Counted from the first letter of the stretch, positions 9,617 through 17,317 are shown. The stretch: 17,729 bases of DNA from CAZFER01 sp964517495 (GCA_964517495.1 CAZFER010000099.1:1-17729), one strand, 5' to 3'. The notes: generated by a model not told the origin, from the letters alone. Numbers and translations: made by a program.

Positions 9617-9813
9617 TGCATATACCAATCTTCTTCTCGGATTTCACTATCCTGTTCTTTTTTAATAAGACCTTTAAAACGTTGAATGCTCTCTTTACAT
9701 ACCAGTTGCTGAGTAACTTTTAATTTGTGGAGTTGTTCAATTGCCTCGTCAATATCTGATACATAAAGCCTTTTATTTGTTAATGTGGGTCCTTCAATAA
9801 TGATACGGTTCAT
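9613..9813 (-). CDS. Antitoxin partner of the PIN toxin
   Basis: This small protein of 66 residues lies directly upstream of, and overlaps by 4 bases with, the PIN toxin. The N-terminal part (MNRIIIEGPTL) has alternating hydrophobic residues such as are found in DNA-binding or dimerising antitoxin strands. The rest is predicted helical and ends in an acidic tail (EIREEDWYMQ) of the kind that wraps the toxin. No specific antitoxin family was recognised, so the role rests on its position. The frame also opens at a TTG at 9819, but the AGGAG site at 9824-9820 is 6 bases from the ATG at 9813 and touches the TTG, so 9813 is the start. Antitoxins of this kind usually repress their own operon. Confidence 0.75.
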   Translation of the reverse strand: MNRIIIEGPTLTNKRLYVSDIDEAIEQLHKLKVTQQLVCKESIQRFKGLIKKEQDSEIREEDWYMQ

Positions 9814-9868
9814 AATCAACTCCTAAAGACATCTATTTTTCCCCTATTCATTCAAATCTCTTCAGTCT

Positions 9869-9881
9869 AATATAGTATATT
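9869..9881. promoter_or_regulatory. Possible operator of the toxin-antitoxin operon
   Basis: AATATA-G-TATATT is a perfect palindrome with 6-base arms, 56 bases upstream of the antitoxin ATG. On the minus strand it also contains TATACT/TATATT, which could serve as a -10 element. Antitoxins commonly bind such a site for self-repression. The region is AT-rich, so chance is a real alternative. Confidence 0.3.
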
Positions 9882-9977
9882 CCTAATCCACAAATTGGAA
9901 GAAATGAGAACTTAATTTATTTTATCCTCAAAAACAGAAAATGCTATCAATAATATTTTAGTTTTCGGGAGGCCTTA

Positions 9978-11504
9978 ATGCAATATAAAATGTTACTTCT
10001 TCTCAGTCATTTTCTTCTTCTAGTCATTTCCGTTCTATCATTAAACGCTGCACCGCTCGATCGCAGTGGTATCCAATGGTATCCCTACCTTGAGTGGTCA
10101 TTGGAAAATCACACATACAAGGGTAATCCCTTTGACGTGCAGGCCACCGTATCCTTTACCCATTCATCCGGTGCGACACGCACGACTGGCATGTTTTATG
10201 ATGGGGATGATACCTGGAAATTCCGCTTTACCGGCACAAAAACAGGTGAATGGACCTTCAAGACCAACAGTCCAGAAGACGAATTGAATGGCAAAACAGG
10301 TACTGTCACTATTAACCCGAATCCTGATCCTCAGGCTCATGGTTTCATCACCCACTTTGGCCCCAAATGGGGGTGGGAAGGGACCAATAGCGCTTTTGTC
10401 CCTCAACTGGTGATGTATGATGATCCTACGGCGTTTTACAACAAGCCTGATAAGATTGAAAACGATATCCAGACCTTTTTTGTTGAACACGGCTTCAATG
10501 GCTTCCATACATCCGTGTTATGCCGCTGGTTCGATTTCGATGTCACACGCTATGATGATATCAAAAGCGATGATCCCAATCCCGATCCCCGCACCTTTGA
10601 AGCGCTCGAGTTATTGATTACCAAAGCCCATCGGGCTGGGGGAATGGTTCACTTGTGGGCCTGGGGTGATCAGCAGCGCCATATGACGCCCAACAAATGG
10701 GGCAAGAACGGCAAAGTCGACCGGCGCTTGCAACGCTATATCGCCGCCCGCCTTGGTCCACTGCCCGGTTGGAGCATGGGGTATGGCTTCGACCTCTTCG
10801 AATGGGTGGATTCGGATGATCTGCGCCAATGGCATGATTATATGCATGAGCAGTTTGGATGGCACCACTTTTTAGGTGGCCGTTCCGGCGGCCCCCGCTC
10901 GGGTACCGACCATAGCGATCAGCAAATCCATGAAGGGCTTGATTACTCCGCTTACGAACATCATCGCCCTACCTATGAGGTGTACGTCGCCGCCATTATG
11001 GCACGCCCTGATAAACCGTCGTTCTCCGAAGATCGTTTCCGGATCCGCAAACCATCACCTTATCCCAAGAAGGATTACACCGAAAAACTCACCCGCCGGG
11101 GCTTGTGGCATTCCACGCTCGCTGGTGGAGTGGCCAATATATGGGGCAACCTGGTGGGTGGTTCTAAACATGGAGGCTCAGCCCCTTATCCTCATCCCCA
11201 TTGGATCAAAACCTACTCATCCTTTTTTGAACATCGCTTTCTTAAAAACATGGTTCGAGAGAACCGCATCACTGATGGCGTTTGCCTGAAAACACCGGAC
11301 CATACACGATTTGTTGTATACAAAGAGGATACCGATTCCATCACGATTGATCTGACAAAGATGAAAAGTGCTAAATCCGCTTGTGTGGTTGATACCCAAA
11401 AGCCTCATAGGGAAATAGACTTGGGGAAACTTGAGCCCAAACAACACAGTTGGAAAGCTCCTTACAAATCCGATTGGGCCTTGGCGATTGGTGATTTTCA
11501 ATAA
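9978..11504 (+). CDS. Secreted DUF5060 glycoside-hydrolase-like protein
   Basis: This exported protein of 508 residues probably cuts a polysaccharide. The signal peptide runs to about Ala25 (SLNAA). Residues about 33-112 match the DUF5060 beta-sandwich found at the front of many putative glycoside hydrolases (PFDVQATVSFTH, GDDTWKFRFTGTKTGEWTF). A barrel-like region follows (DIQTFFVEHGFNGFHTSV, then GGMVHLWAWGDQ). A C-terminal beta domain (FVVYKEDTDSITIDL) resembles the collagen-binding-like module usual in these proteins. Glu275 (DLFEWV) and Glu351 (SFSEDRFR) are candidate catalytic acids, by position only. The GGGAGG site at 9967-9972 is 5 bases before the ATG. The permease gene follows after 21 bases, so the two are likely one operon. 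The substrate cannot be told from sequence. Confidence 0.82.
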   Translation: MQYKMLLLLSHFLLLVISVLSLNAAPLDRSGIQWYPYLEWSLENHTYKGNPFDVQATVSFTHSSGATRTTGMFYDGDDTWKFRFTGTKTGEWTFKTNSPEDELNGKTGTVTINPNPDPQAHGFITHFGPKWGWEGTNSAFVPQLVMYDDPTAFYNKPDKIENDIQTFFVEHGFNGFHTSVLCRWFDFDVTRYDDIKSDDPNPDPRTFEALELLITKAHRAGGMVHLWAWGDQQRHMTPNKWGKNGKVDRRLQRYIAARLGPLPGWSMGYGFDLFEWVDSDDLRQWHDYMHEQFGWHHFLGGRSGGPRSGTDHSDQQIHEGLDYSAYEHHRPTYEVYVAAIMARPDKPSFSEDRFRIRKPSPYPKKDYTEKLTRRGLWHSTLAGGVANIWGNLVGGSKHGGSAPYPHPHWIKTYSSFFEHRFLKNMVRENRITDGVCLKTPDHTRFVVYKEDTDSITIDLTKMKSAKSACVVDTQKPHREIDLGKLEPKQHSWKAPYKSDWALAIGDFQ

Positions 11505-11525
11505 TTCCAGGAGATAATTTCATCC

Positions 11526-13010
11526 ATGCTTTTTCTTCTTTGCTGGTCTCCGATCATCTTCATGATCATCCTTGCAGCCTGGTTGAAACGATCGGCGTTG
11601 GAAATTTCAATATACAGTACGTTATTTTCATTGCTATTGGTGGCTACTGTTTTTAATACACCACTCACAGTGGCCCTGCAAGCAGCGTTGGATGGGGTCT
11701 TCACGACACTCCCGCTTTTATTGGTTGTATGCGCGGGAGTGTTTCTTTCCAATCTGCTTTTGGTTTCTGGTTCATTGTCTCGCCTCGTGGAGTGGTTCAT
11801 GGAGGGGGTGCGCAATACCTACCACCGCGAATTGTTAATTACGATGGGAGTAGGCAATTTTATGGAGGGTTCCAGTGTGATTGCCGAGCCGGTAGTCGCC
11901 CCGATGCTATACGCGGCGGGTGTACCTCCCACTGGGGCAGCCGCCCTGGCGGTTATTGGTTATGCCGGGCTGATGACCTTGGAAATGGCGGGCATTATCA
12001 TCACCGTGATCGCCATCATCACTGGTTTACCCATGTATGACATAGGTGTTGCCTCTGCCTGGTTGTCGATTCCCGCCATGCTGTGGCTTTCGATTTATAT
12101 CCCCTTCTTTCTATCCATGCGTGAGGCGCTTATCAGGAAAATCGCCCTATCGCTCGGGTGCGCCTTAATCGTCAGCCTGGTGGCTCTTGTGGTCGCCACT
12201 TACATAGGTTTTTCCATCGCGGGGATGATGGGTGGATTTGTATTGATTCTCTTTTTGGTTTCTGGTGGTTTGCGGAATTTAAAGTTAACGCGGGTAATTC
12301 TATACGATCTATCCCCATTTCTTTTTGTTCTTATCATGCTAACGGCTGTTAATGCCATCCCAGTTCTCAAGCGCTTGACCTTTGAAAACCTCACTTTTTC
12401 ATTCAACCTTATTCCCGTTCACACGATTACCTACCGGCCCTTTTTCTCTTCGTATGTCTATCTCTTTTTCGCCTGCCTTCTGGCTATCCGTTTAATACGG
12501 GTATCCAAAGATCAACTCAAAACCGTCACCCACAAATCGTTGAGTATCGGTTGGCGTGTATCATTGACGATGGGCTTATTTGGTGCATTGGGACAAATTC
12601 TCGCTTTTTCGGGATATCAAGCAGGTTTTGTTGAACTTGAGCAGGCATATAACATGCCCTGGTTGATCGCTAATGGCATCAAGCACTATTCAGCGGATTA
12701 TTATCCCATCTTTGTTCCATTTTTAGGCTGGATTGGAACCTTTCTCACCGGTTATGGGGTGGCGTCATTAATGTTGTTTGGTGTACTGCAGTTGGAAGCC
12801 GCGCAGGTATTGGATATATCCGCGGTTTGGCTGGTATCCGGTCTGGCGGTGGGAGCCTCTGTCGGCTCAATCTCTTCCCCCTTCAAAGTCGCCATCGCCA
12901 CACCCATGTGTAATGCTCTTGGCCGCGAAGGCGAAATCCTGCGCTACACCATCCCTCTTGGGATTCTAGCCTCGTTTATTGTTGGATTGGTGCTGTGGAT
13001 GGTGGTTTGA
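11526..13010 (+). CDS. LctP (L-lactate permease) family transporter
   Basis: This inner-membrane protein of 494 residues has about 12-13 hydrophobic segments and belongs to the lactate permease family, which moves lactate, glycolate and related monocarboxylates with protons. The C-terminal part aligns well with the E. coli permease LldP: FLGWIGTFLTG at about 399-409 against FLGWLGVFLTG, and then the SSPFKVAIA region against SPQSIAIA. The N-terminal family loop FLEGAAGFGAPV is replaced here by FMEGSSVIAEPV (about 112-123), so the glycines of the usual signature are lost and the substrate may differ. It is shorter than LldP (551). An AGGAG site at 11509-11513 is 12 bases before the ATG, a rather long spacing. 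The gene follows the DUF5060 protein, pointing to uptake of a product or co-metabolite, which is inference. Confidence 0.85.
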   Translation: MLFLLCWSPIIFMIILAAWLKRSALEISIYSTLFSLLLVATVFNTPLTVALQAALDGVFTTLPLLLVVCAGVFLSNLLLVSGSLSRLVEWFMEGVRNTYHRELLITMGVGNFMEGSSVIAEPVVAPMLYAAGVPPTGAAALAVIGYAGLMTLEMAGIIITVIAIITGLPMYDIGVASAWLSIPAMLWLSIYIPFFLSMREALIRKIALSLGCALIVSLVALVVATYIGFSIAGMMGGFVLILFLVSGGLRNLKLTRVILYDLSPFLFVLIMLTAVNAIPVLKRLTFENLTFSFNLIPVHTITYRPFFSSYVYLFFACLLAIRLIRVSKDQLKTVTHKSLSIGWRVSLTMGLFGALGQILAFSGYQAGFVELEQAYNMPWLIANGIKHYSADYYPIFVPFLGWIGTFLTGYGVASLMLFGVLQLEAAQVLDISAVWLVSGLAVGASVGSISSPFKVAIATPMCNALGREGEILRYTIPLGILASFIVGLVLWMVV

Positions 13011-13016
13011 GGGAGT

Positions 13017-13042
13017 ATAGATAGAATTAATATTCAATCTAT
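13017..13042. repeat. AT-rich hairpin between convergent genes
   Basis: ATAGAT (13017-13022) pairs with ATCTAT (13037-13042), and inside it GAAT pairs with ATTC around a TAAT loop, with one A-A mismatch between the two stems. It lies 7 bases after the permease stop and before the 3' end of the opposing membrane-protein gene. It may help end the permease transcript, but there is no T-run and the stem is weak. Nothing else was seen in 13011-13153. Confidence 0.3.
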
Positions 13043-13153
13043 CCAAGCCAGTGGATTTGATCGATATAGGGGAACAAACTCGTTTTACTTCAATCATTAA
13101 CGAGGAAAGTATTCAATTATATGGCCAATCTGCGAGATAAAATTGTGTGTGCT

Positions 13154-14911
13154 TTATGGAAGTCCTAAATAGTACTTGCCCACTTTTTTAATGGTATATC
13201 CCTCGGGGATGTGTTTGGAATCGTTGACTAGAAATATACCGCTCTTTGGATCGGCGCGGCTTTTCATGACAGCTTCCCACATTTCGGGTTTAGAGACTTC
13301 ACCCCAGCCGCCCATGTCGGTGGCTCGGCCGGTTTTGACGACTATTAGATCAGCAAAGTGGGGAGCGCTATCCGGTAAATGGATAATATCATCAGGGGAC
13401 GTGGTTGCTTTGATCATATTGGTTACTTGCTGCAGGTCCTTCTGTTCCTTATGTTCACGGTGAATTGAAATGAACAGGCTGTAATGGCTGGCAGTTATAT
13501 TGGGGAACAATTGAGGTTTTATCGTGTCATTGGCGCCCATAAAATTGACACAGGGTAAGGGGATCAAAGTTAGCAGCCAGATTGCAACTGCTCGCCGCCG
13601 GGTGATGTTTCCTTCAACGAAGCGTAAAAAAGGCCTTGCGATTAAAGGCGCGAGAAAAGGTGCGCCATGCATAAAAAACCGTCCCCCATATTGAGTTAAC
13701 ATCGGTAGAAAGCCAATCACCTGCGACCTGAAAACTGCTACGTTCTTTTCCCGGGCGGTAAACCATCCCCAACAAGCCAACACGATAAAAAGGGGATTCA
13801 CAATTTGTAGCCACAGGAGGCGTGCCATAATGCTTTCAACGTTATACCCTTTGGCCCCTCCGGAGTGCATCCAATCGGCGAAGGCCAGGTATCGCATCGT
13901 CCACGGCAGGGATAGAACAAACGCTCCTGCCAGCACAGCCAATACCTGCCAAAAGTATTCACGCTTCCAAATCCCTAAAACAAACAATGCCAAGCTAATC
14001 AATAGCGGCATGCCGGTATGGGTATAAAAACACAGAGCCAGCAAGACCATGGCAATATAGGTGCGCTTGTTTAGCAGTGCGATGATGATCCAAGGCCAGA
14101 TCACATTGACAAGTGAAGCGGGTAATCCTAAAAGGCACCCCATGCCGAACATAAATTCCATTGATAGAACGAGAAGCGACAAATAAGCCCAGGCTGGGCC
14201 TAATAAAACACGGAATAAATACCAATATGAAAACAGTGCCGCCGGATAAAGCAGCATCTGAATGCTGGTAAATCCTTGTTCAATATACTCTGGTTCGCCG
14301 GCAAAATAGGCGATCAAAAGGTGCAAAAACGGTGGATAAAGATGAGGGCGGCCCATTGGGGCAAATTCCCAATCATCCCACATGGGAATCTCGCCACGTT
14401 CCAATATCTTTTGTGCCACTGCCATATGATAGTAATGATCGGAGGGATCCTGAGTTTCGAGCAAACGATCCTTGTTGATGGCAAAGATCAAAAACATCAA
14501 AAAGATAACCACAACACAAACCACATCCAATGGATGCCGAAATGGTGGATACACATGCGATTCATCGGAAGAAGGCAATCGCCGTCCAAGTTCAAATTCG
14601 GCGTCGATCCACATAATGAATCGAATTAATAACAACAATCCAGAAAAGATCCATAATCCCTCAAAAAACAGAGCGGTCCCAAATAGAAAGCAGACATAGC
14701 TCAACATCCTCAATGAAACTTTAATATACCAACGCTGTGCTGGCCGTTCCCATAGATACAATCCCAATGGCCACAAACCAGCGCTGCAAGGAATAAAACC
14801 CAACAAATACCAACGCCGGGTACTCACATAAATGCTGATAGATTTGATCAACTGAATGAGATAAGCAGGCAGGGTTAAAAGAAAAAGAAAGCAACGGCCA
14901 AATTGTTTCAT
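13154..14911 (-). CDS. STT3-like GT-C family membrane protein
   Basis: This is a 585-residue membrane protein with about 12 hydrophobic segments and a soluble C-terminal domain of about 110 residues. The stretch from Asp155 (DPSDHYYHM) through GEIPMWDDW to the Tyr-Pro-Pro at 192-194 closely follows the first luminal/periplasmic loop of STT3/AglB/PglB-type oligosaccharyltransferases (DP..YYH, then G..P.WD, P.G, WPP), where the acidic residues bind metal and lipid-linked sugar. A later QYGGRFFMHGAPFLA segment also fits. The WWD[YW]G peptide-binding motif of true oligosaccharyltransferases was not found, so it is better called a GT-C glycosyltransferase of unknown acceptor. The first about 120 residues form an extra module of about three membrane segments before the usual start of the family. 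No strong ribosome site precedes the ATG. It stands alone, convergent with the permease gene. Confidence 0.75.
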   Translation of the reverse strand: MKQFGRCFLFLLTLPAYLIQLIKSISIYVSTRRWYLLGFIPCSAGLWPLGLYLWERPAQRWYIKVSLRMLSYVCFLFGTALFFEGLWIFSGLLLLIRFIMWIDAEFELGRRLPSSDESHVYPPFRHPLDVVCVVVIFLMFLIFAINKDRLLETQDPSDHYYHMAVAQKILERGEIPMWDDWEFAPMGRPHLYPPFLHLLIAYFAGEPEYIEQGFTSIQMLLYPAALFSYWYLFRVLLGPAWAYLSLLVLSMEFMFGMGCLLGLPASLVNVIWPWIIIALLNKRTYIAMVLLALCFYTHTGMPLLISLALFVLGIWKREYFWQVLAVLAGAFVLSLPWTMRYLAFADWMHSGGAKGYNVESIMARLLWLQIVNPLFIVLACWGWFTAREKNVAVFRSQVIGFLPMLTQYGGRFFMHGAPFLAPLIARPFLRFVEGNITRRRAVAIWLLTLIPLPCVNFMGANDTIKPQLFPNITASHYSLFISIHREHKEQKDLQQVTNMIKATTSPDDIIHLPDSAPHFADLIVVKTGRATDMGGWGEVSKPEMWEAVMKSRADPKSGIFLVNDSKHIPEGYTIKKVGKYYLGLP

Positions 14912-14945
14912 TAAAAATCAATCCACGTGAAATCAATAAATACAC

Positions 14946-14980
14946 AACCAATCTTTCAATTGGTGAAGTCTTTTATTATA
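14946..14980 (-). promoter_or_regulatory. Possible promoter and leader hairpin of the GT-C gene
   Basis: On the minus strand a perfect TATAAT lies at 14980-14975, about 65 bases before the ATG at 14911; no good -35 box was found at 17 bases. The leader that would follow contains ACCAAT-TGAAAG-ATTGGT (14964-14947), a 6-bp hairpin. The promoter would lie downstream of the strong terminator at 15013-15042, so the gene need not depend on read-through. Confidence 0.35.
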
Positions 14981-15012
14981 CGCATAAATCAAGGTAAACA
15001 TTCACTCATCAG

Positions 15013-15042
15013 AGAAAAAAACCCAGTGGAGACCACTGGGTT
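15013..15042 (-). terminator. Strong intrinsic terminator, minus strand
   Basis: AACCCAGTGG and CCACTGGGTT form a perfect 10-bp stem around a 3-base loop (15020-15042). Read on the minus strand it is followed by five further T, making a run of seven T with the stem end. This is a textbook rho-independent terminator in that direction only. No minus-strand gene lies directly upstream; the nearest is the pectate-lyase-like gene, which ends at 16019. Confidence 0.85.
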
Positions 15043-15147
15043 GGGGAGGATAGTGTAGACAAGGTTTTGCCGACACTTTTGAATAGTGAAGAAGGTAACA
15101 CAAGAAATTAAGACTGACGACCAAATGCCCAAATTTCCCCATTCTTA

Positions 15148-15163
15148 GACTATAATTACAGTC
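15148..15163. promoter_or_regulatory. Near-palindrome with TATAAT upstream of the DUF2283 gene
   Basis: GACTATAATTACAGTC is a 16-bp palindrome with one mismatched pair, and it contains a perfect -10-like TATAAT at 15151-15156 on the plus strand, about 100 bases before the DUF2283 start. No -35 box sits at the usual spacing. It could be promoter plus operator for the small genes to the right. Confidence 0.3.
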
Positions 15164-15254
15164 AAATTGTAATTGATTAACCCGACAGAATACGGTAAAG
15201 TCATTCATAATTTCAAAATAAAGGCTCATATTTTAACTAAACGGAGCGAAAACC

Positions 15255-15442
15255 ATGAAATTGAGAATCGACCGGCAAGCGGATGCGTTGTATTTATCGC
15301 TTCGTGAGGAATCTCTGCCTATGAATCTGAAGGAGTGTCAGCCGGGATTGTGCTGGATTATAACAAAAAAGGGCAAGCCATTGGGATAGAGATGTATCAT
15401 CTTTCAAAGCGTGCACCTGATATCGATATCCATACATTGTAA
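15255..15442 (+). pseudogene. DUF2283 protein, broken by a frameshift
   Basis: The gene opens with MKLRIDRQADALYLSLRE, the typical start of the small DUF2283 proteins (about 60-70 residues, function unknown, often near toxin-antitoxin or mobile genes). The frame from this ATG ends early at the TAG at 15387. The expected remainder (YESEGVSAGIVLDYNKKG, then QAIGIEMYHLSKRAP) is found intact in the frame shifted by two and ends at the TAA at 15440. The break falls at about 15303-15315, and adding one base there would restore a full protein of about 62 residues. The site has no long homopolymer or slippery heptamer, so a lost base or a sequencing error is likelier than programmed frameshifting. 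A GGAG site (15243-15246) precedes the ATG. Confidence 0.8.
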
Positions 15443-15459
15443 ATTAGAAAGCGATTTTA

Positions 15460-15729
15460 ATGAATTCAGAGAAAAATCATTCCAATCATGAGCACAATGA
15501 TGAGCGTCAGTCGGATGAGTATCGGGAGGTTGAGACGGAAATTGTTAATGTGCCGGAGGATTATTTGCAGCAGGCACGCGATGATTTTCGGCGATCCGCG
15601 AAATTTGGCCCCCGTACCATGAAAGTGAATTTTGAATATCAGGGATGTCCCTGTACTGCCTGCCTGCCCATTGGTTGCCTGTTGTTTGTGGTTCTTGTCA
15701 TCTATGGTATTGTCCAGATGTTTTCCTAG
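15460..15729 (+). CDS. Small single-pass membrane protein with Cys cluster
   Basis: This hypothetical protein of 89 residues was not recognised. The first about 60 residues are hydrophilic and rich in Glu, Asp, His and Asn. They are followed by a Cys cluster, CPCTACLPIGC (Cys63, 65, 68, 73), that runs into one C-terminal membrane segment (about 70-87), so it would be tail-anchored with the hydrophilic part probably in the cytoplasm. The Cys spacing could bind metal or be lipid-modified, but no family is known to me. It begins 17 bases after the DUF2283 stop and may be co-transcribed. The ribosome site is weak, and the ORF is short, so it could be non-coding. Confidence 0.55.
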   Translation: MNSEKNHSNHEHNDERQSDEYREVETEIVNVPEDYLQQARDDFRRSAKFGPRTMKVNFEYQGCPCTACLPIGCLLFVVLVIYGIVQMFS

Positions 15730-15766
15730 CCAAAATGCTTCATTTTTCAGCAATAACCCACAAGAG

Positions 15767-16027
15767 ATGAACTTTTATATCCTGCAGGAATTGCATTTTA
15801 ATTCGCAACCGAATCATGCTGTAACCAACGTATATACCGGTGTTGCAGTCCCCTGGCCTTATATGGATGAGCAATATGAATCCCGATTGAACAATCTACA
15901 TTTGATGCCCGATGGCATGGAGCGTAGCAAACACACATTGCTCAAGCCTGAGTTGTATTTTCACCCATCAAATGGAATGAATAGTTTTGGATTTGTTGCC
16001 GTCGATACTATTCGATCCTCAACCTGA
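15767..16027 (+). CDS. Small hypothetical ORF
   Basis: The ATG at 15767 opens 86 codons starting MNFYILQELHFN, with no recognised domain, signal peptide or membrane segment. It follows the Cys-cluster protein by 37 bases, has only a weak AAGAG ribosome site close to the ATG, and its last 9 bases overlap the 3' end of the opposing pectate-lyase-like gene. The stretch may instead be a decayed gene or an untranslated 3' region; gaatagt/actattc (15979-15985 with 16007-16013) could pair across its end. Codon use looks plausible, but the evidence for translation is thin. Confidence 0.35.
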   Translation: MNFYILQELHFNSQPNHAVTNVYTGVAVPWPYMDEQYESRLNNLHLMPDGMERSKHTLLKPELYFHPSNGMNSFGFVAVDTIRSST

Positions 16028-17311
16028 ATGGCTATTGATTGACGTGTTTTCTTCCAACGCGCGTGAAAAAGACCTCAGCCATTCCTCGGTATTTTCAGAG
16101 GGAATATCAAGTTTTCGTTTGGTCATTTTATGGTTGGGGTATCCACCCACTTCTTCCTGGCTGTCTATAATTCGTCCTTGCCGTGTTTGAAATTCACGTA
16201 TGATACGTTGGTCTATTTCATCGCGGTCGTTAGGTCTTGCGCCGACGTGTTTGATGAGGTAATCGACGGTTTCTTTTGCGGGTAATGGGGCAAAACCTCC
16301 CGGCCAGACGGGTTTTTCAAACAGGCGTTTTATGTCGCCAGAGATCAGGGATGCGGGTTGATTCTCACGATTGCGAATAATGTTGTCTTTAAAATAGACA
16401 TCGCCTCTATTGGCGATTAATGCAAGGTCACTACGGGTATCCTGGCCATGAATCAGAACATTGCCGATCACGCTGATTTGACAATTTTGGGGTTCAATAT
16501 CAATATCCTCCCACTCGCTTGGAGCATAGCCAACATTCACAGCGCGTCGCCCTGGATTGTAGATAATATTATTGACTACGAGACCTGTGGTGAAAGCTTT
16601 AAAATAGGGATTCCGGTCTACATTGTGGGCATAGAGATTTCCGATGACGGCGATGTTTTGGCAATAATCATGAATCAAGGTCCCTTTGGAGTGTGGTCCT
16701 TTTTCATGGGATGAATCGTCCAGCCCTTCGGCAATGATGCAATGGCTAATGGTGACATTCCGTGAAGTGGCTTCCGGCCCTTCCAGGCGTGGTCCGGAAA
16801 CGCTGAGGTTTTCATCGACTGCCCATGTGGTTGAGCAATGGTCGAAAAGGATATTGTGGGCGGCAGAGGTTGATATCCCGTCAGGTGACCAGCCGCTGCG
16901 TTTGGGCATTCCTGCATCACCGGGGCGAACACGCAAGTGTTGGAGAATTACATCATGGGTGTGGATGTAGATGCTCCCACGGATAATGGTAATACCTGGA
17001 GAGGGTGCGGTTTGCCCTGCGATGGTGATAAAGGGATGGCGAATAGACATGTTCTTTTTTTGCAGATCGATCACTCCACCCACTTCAAATACCACAATCC
17101 GAGGGCCATCATGATCGAGCGCCGCGCGCAACGATCCTGGACCGCTTGGTTTTAAATTAGTGACTTTGATAATATCCCCACCCCGTCCGCCGGGGGTATC
17201 CATGCCAAAACCTTTCCATTTACCTTTTATGGGGTCGATTTCGTTGGCAGTGAGCGTTAGTGGTGTTAATAGTAATGCGATTAGGCAAAGCCATTTATAT
17301 CGATGCTTCAT
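16019..17311 (-). CDS. Secreted pectate-lyase-like beta-helix protein
   Basis: This exported protein of about 430 residues has a right-handed beta-helix of the pectate lyase superfamily, which in typical members cleaves uronate polymers by beta-elimination with Ca2+. The signal peptide ends at about Ala22 (LTLTA). The first strands carry the conserved GGRGGDIIKVTNL and GPGSLRAAL segments; further turns include ITIAGQTAPSPGITI, HDVILQHLRVRPGD and HNILFDHCSTTWAVDENLS. The C-terminal region has the VGARPNDRDEIDQRII and GRIIDSQEEVGGYP motifs that end many such proteins in planctomycete-type genomes. The frame begins at 17317, but the AAGGAG site (17324-17319) is only 1 base from that ATG and 7 bases from the ATG at 17311, so 17311 is the start. 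No neighbour is co-directional within the window. Substrate is not certain to be pectin. Confidence 0.88.
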   Translation of the reverse strand: MKHRYKWLCLIALLLTPLTLTANEIDPIKGKWKGFGMDTPGGRGGDIIKVTNLKPSGPGSLRAALDHDGPRIVVFEVGGVIDLQKKNMSIRHPFITIAGQTAPSPGITIIRGSIYIHTHDVILQHLRVRPGDAGMPKRSGWSPDGISTSAAHNILFDHCSTTWAVDENLSVSGPRLEGPEATSRNVTISHCIIAEGLDDSSHEKGPHSKGTLIHDYCQNIAVIGNLYAHNVDRNPYFKAFTTGLVVNNIIYNPGRRAVNVGYAPSEWEDIDIEPQNCQISVIGNVLIHGQDTRSDLALIANRGDVYFKDNIIRNRENQPASLISGDIKRLFEKPVWPGGFAPLPAKETVDYLIKHVGARPNDRDEIDQRIIREFQTRQGRIIDSQEEVGGYPNHKMTKRKLDIPSENTEEWLRSFSRALEENTSINSHSG

Positions 17312-17317
17312 TTTCAT

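Larger units (their letters stand above)
14912..15254. other. 343-base gene-free stretch
   Basis: No credible gene was found here. It holds the possible GT-C promoter (14975-14980), a strong minus-strand intrinsic terminator (15013-15042), and a near-palindrome with a TATAAT at 15148-15163. A 75-codon minus-strand frame at 15002-15229 runs through the terminator and looks like chance. Confidence 0.6.

Noticed and set aside
15002..15229. 75-codon minus-strand frame
   Set aside because: It reads straight through the strong intrinsic terminator at 15013-15042 and resembles no protein.
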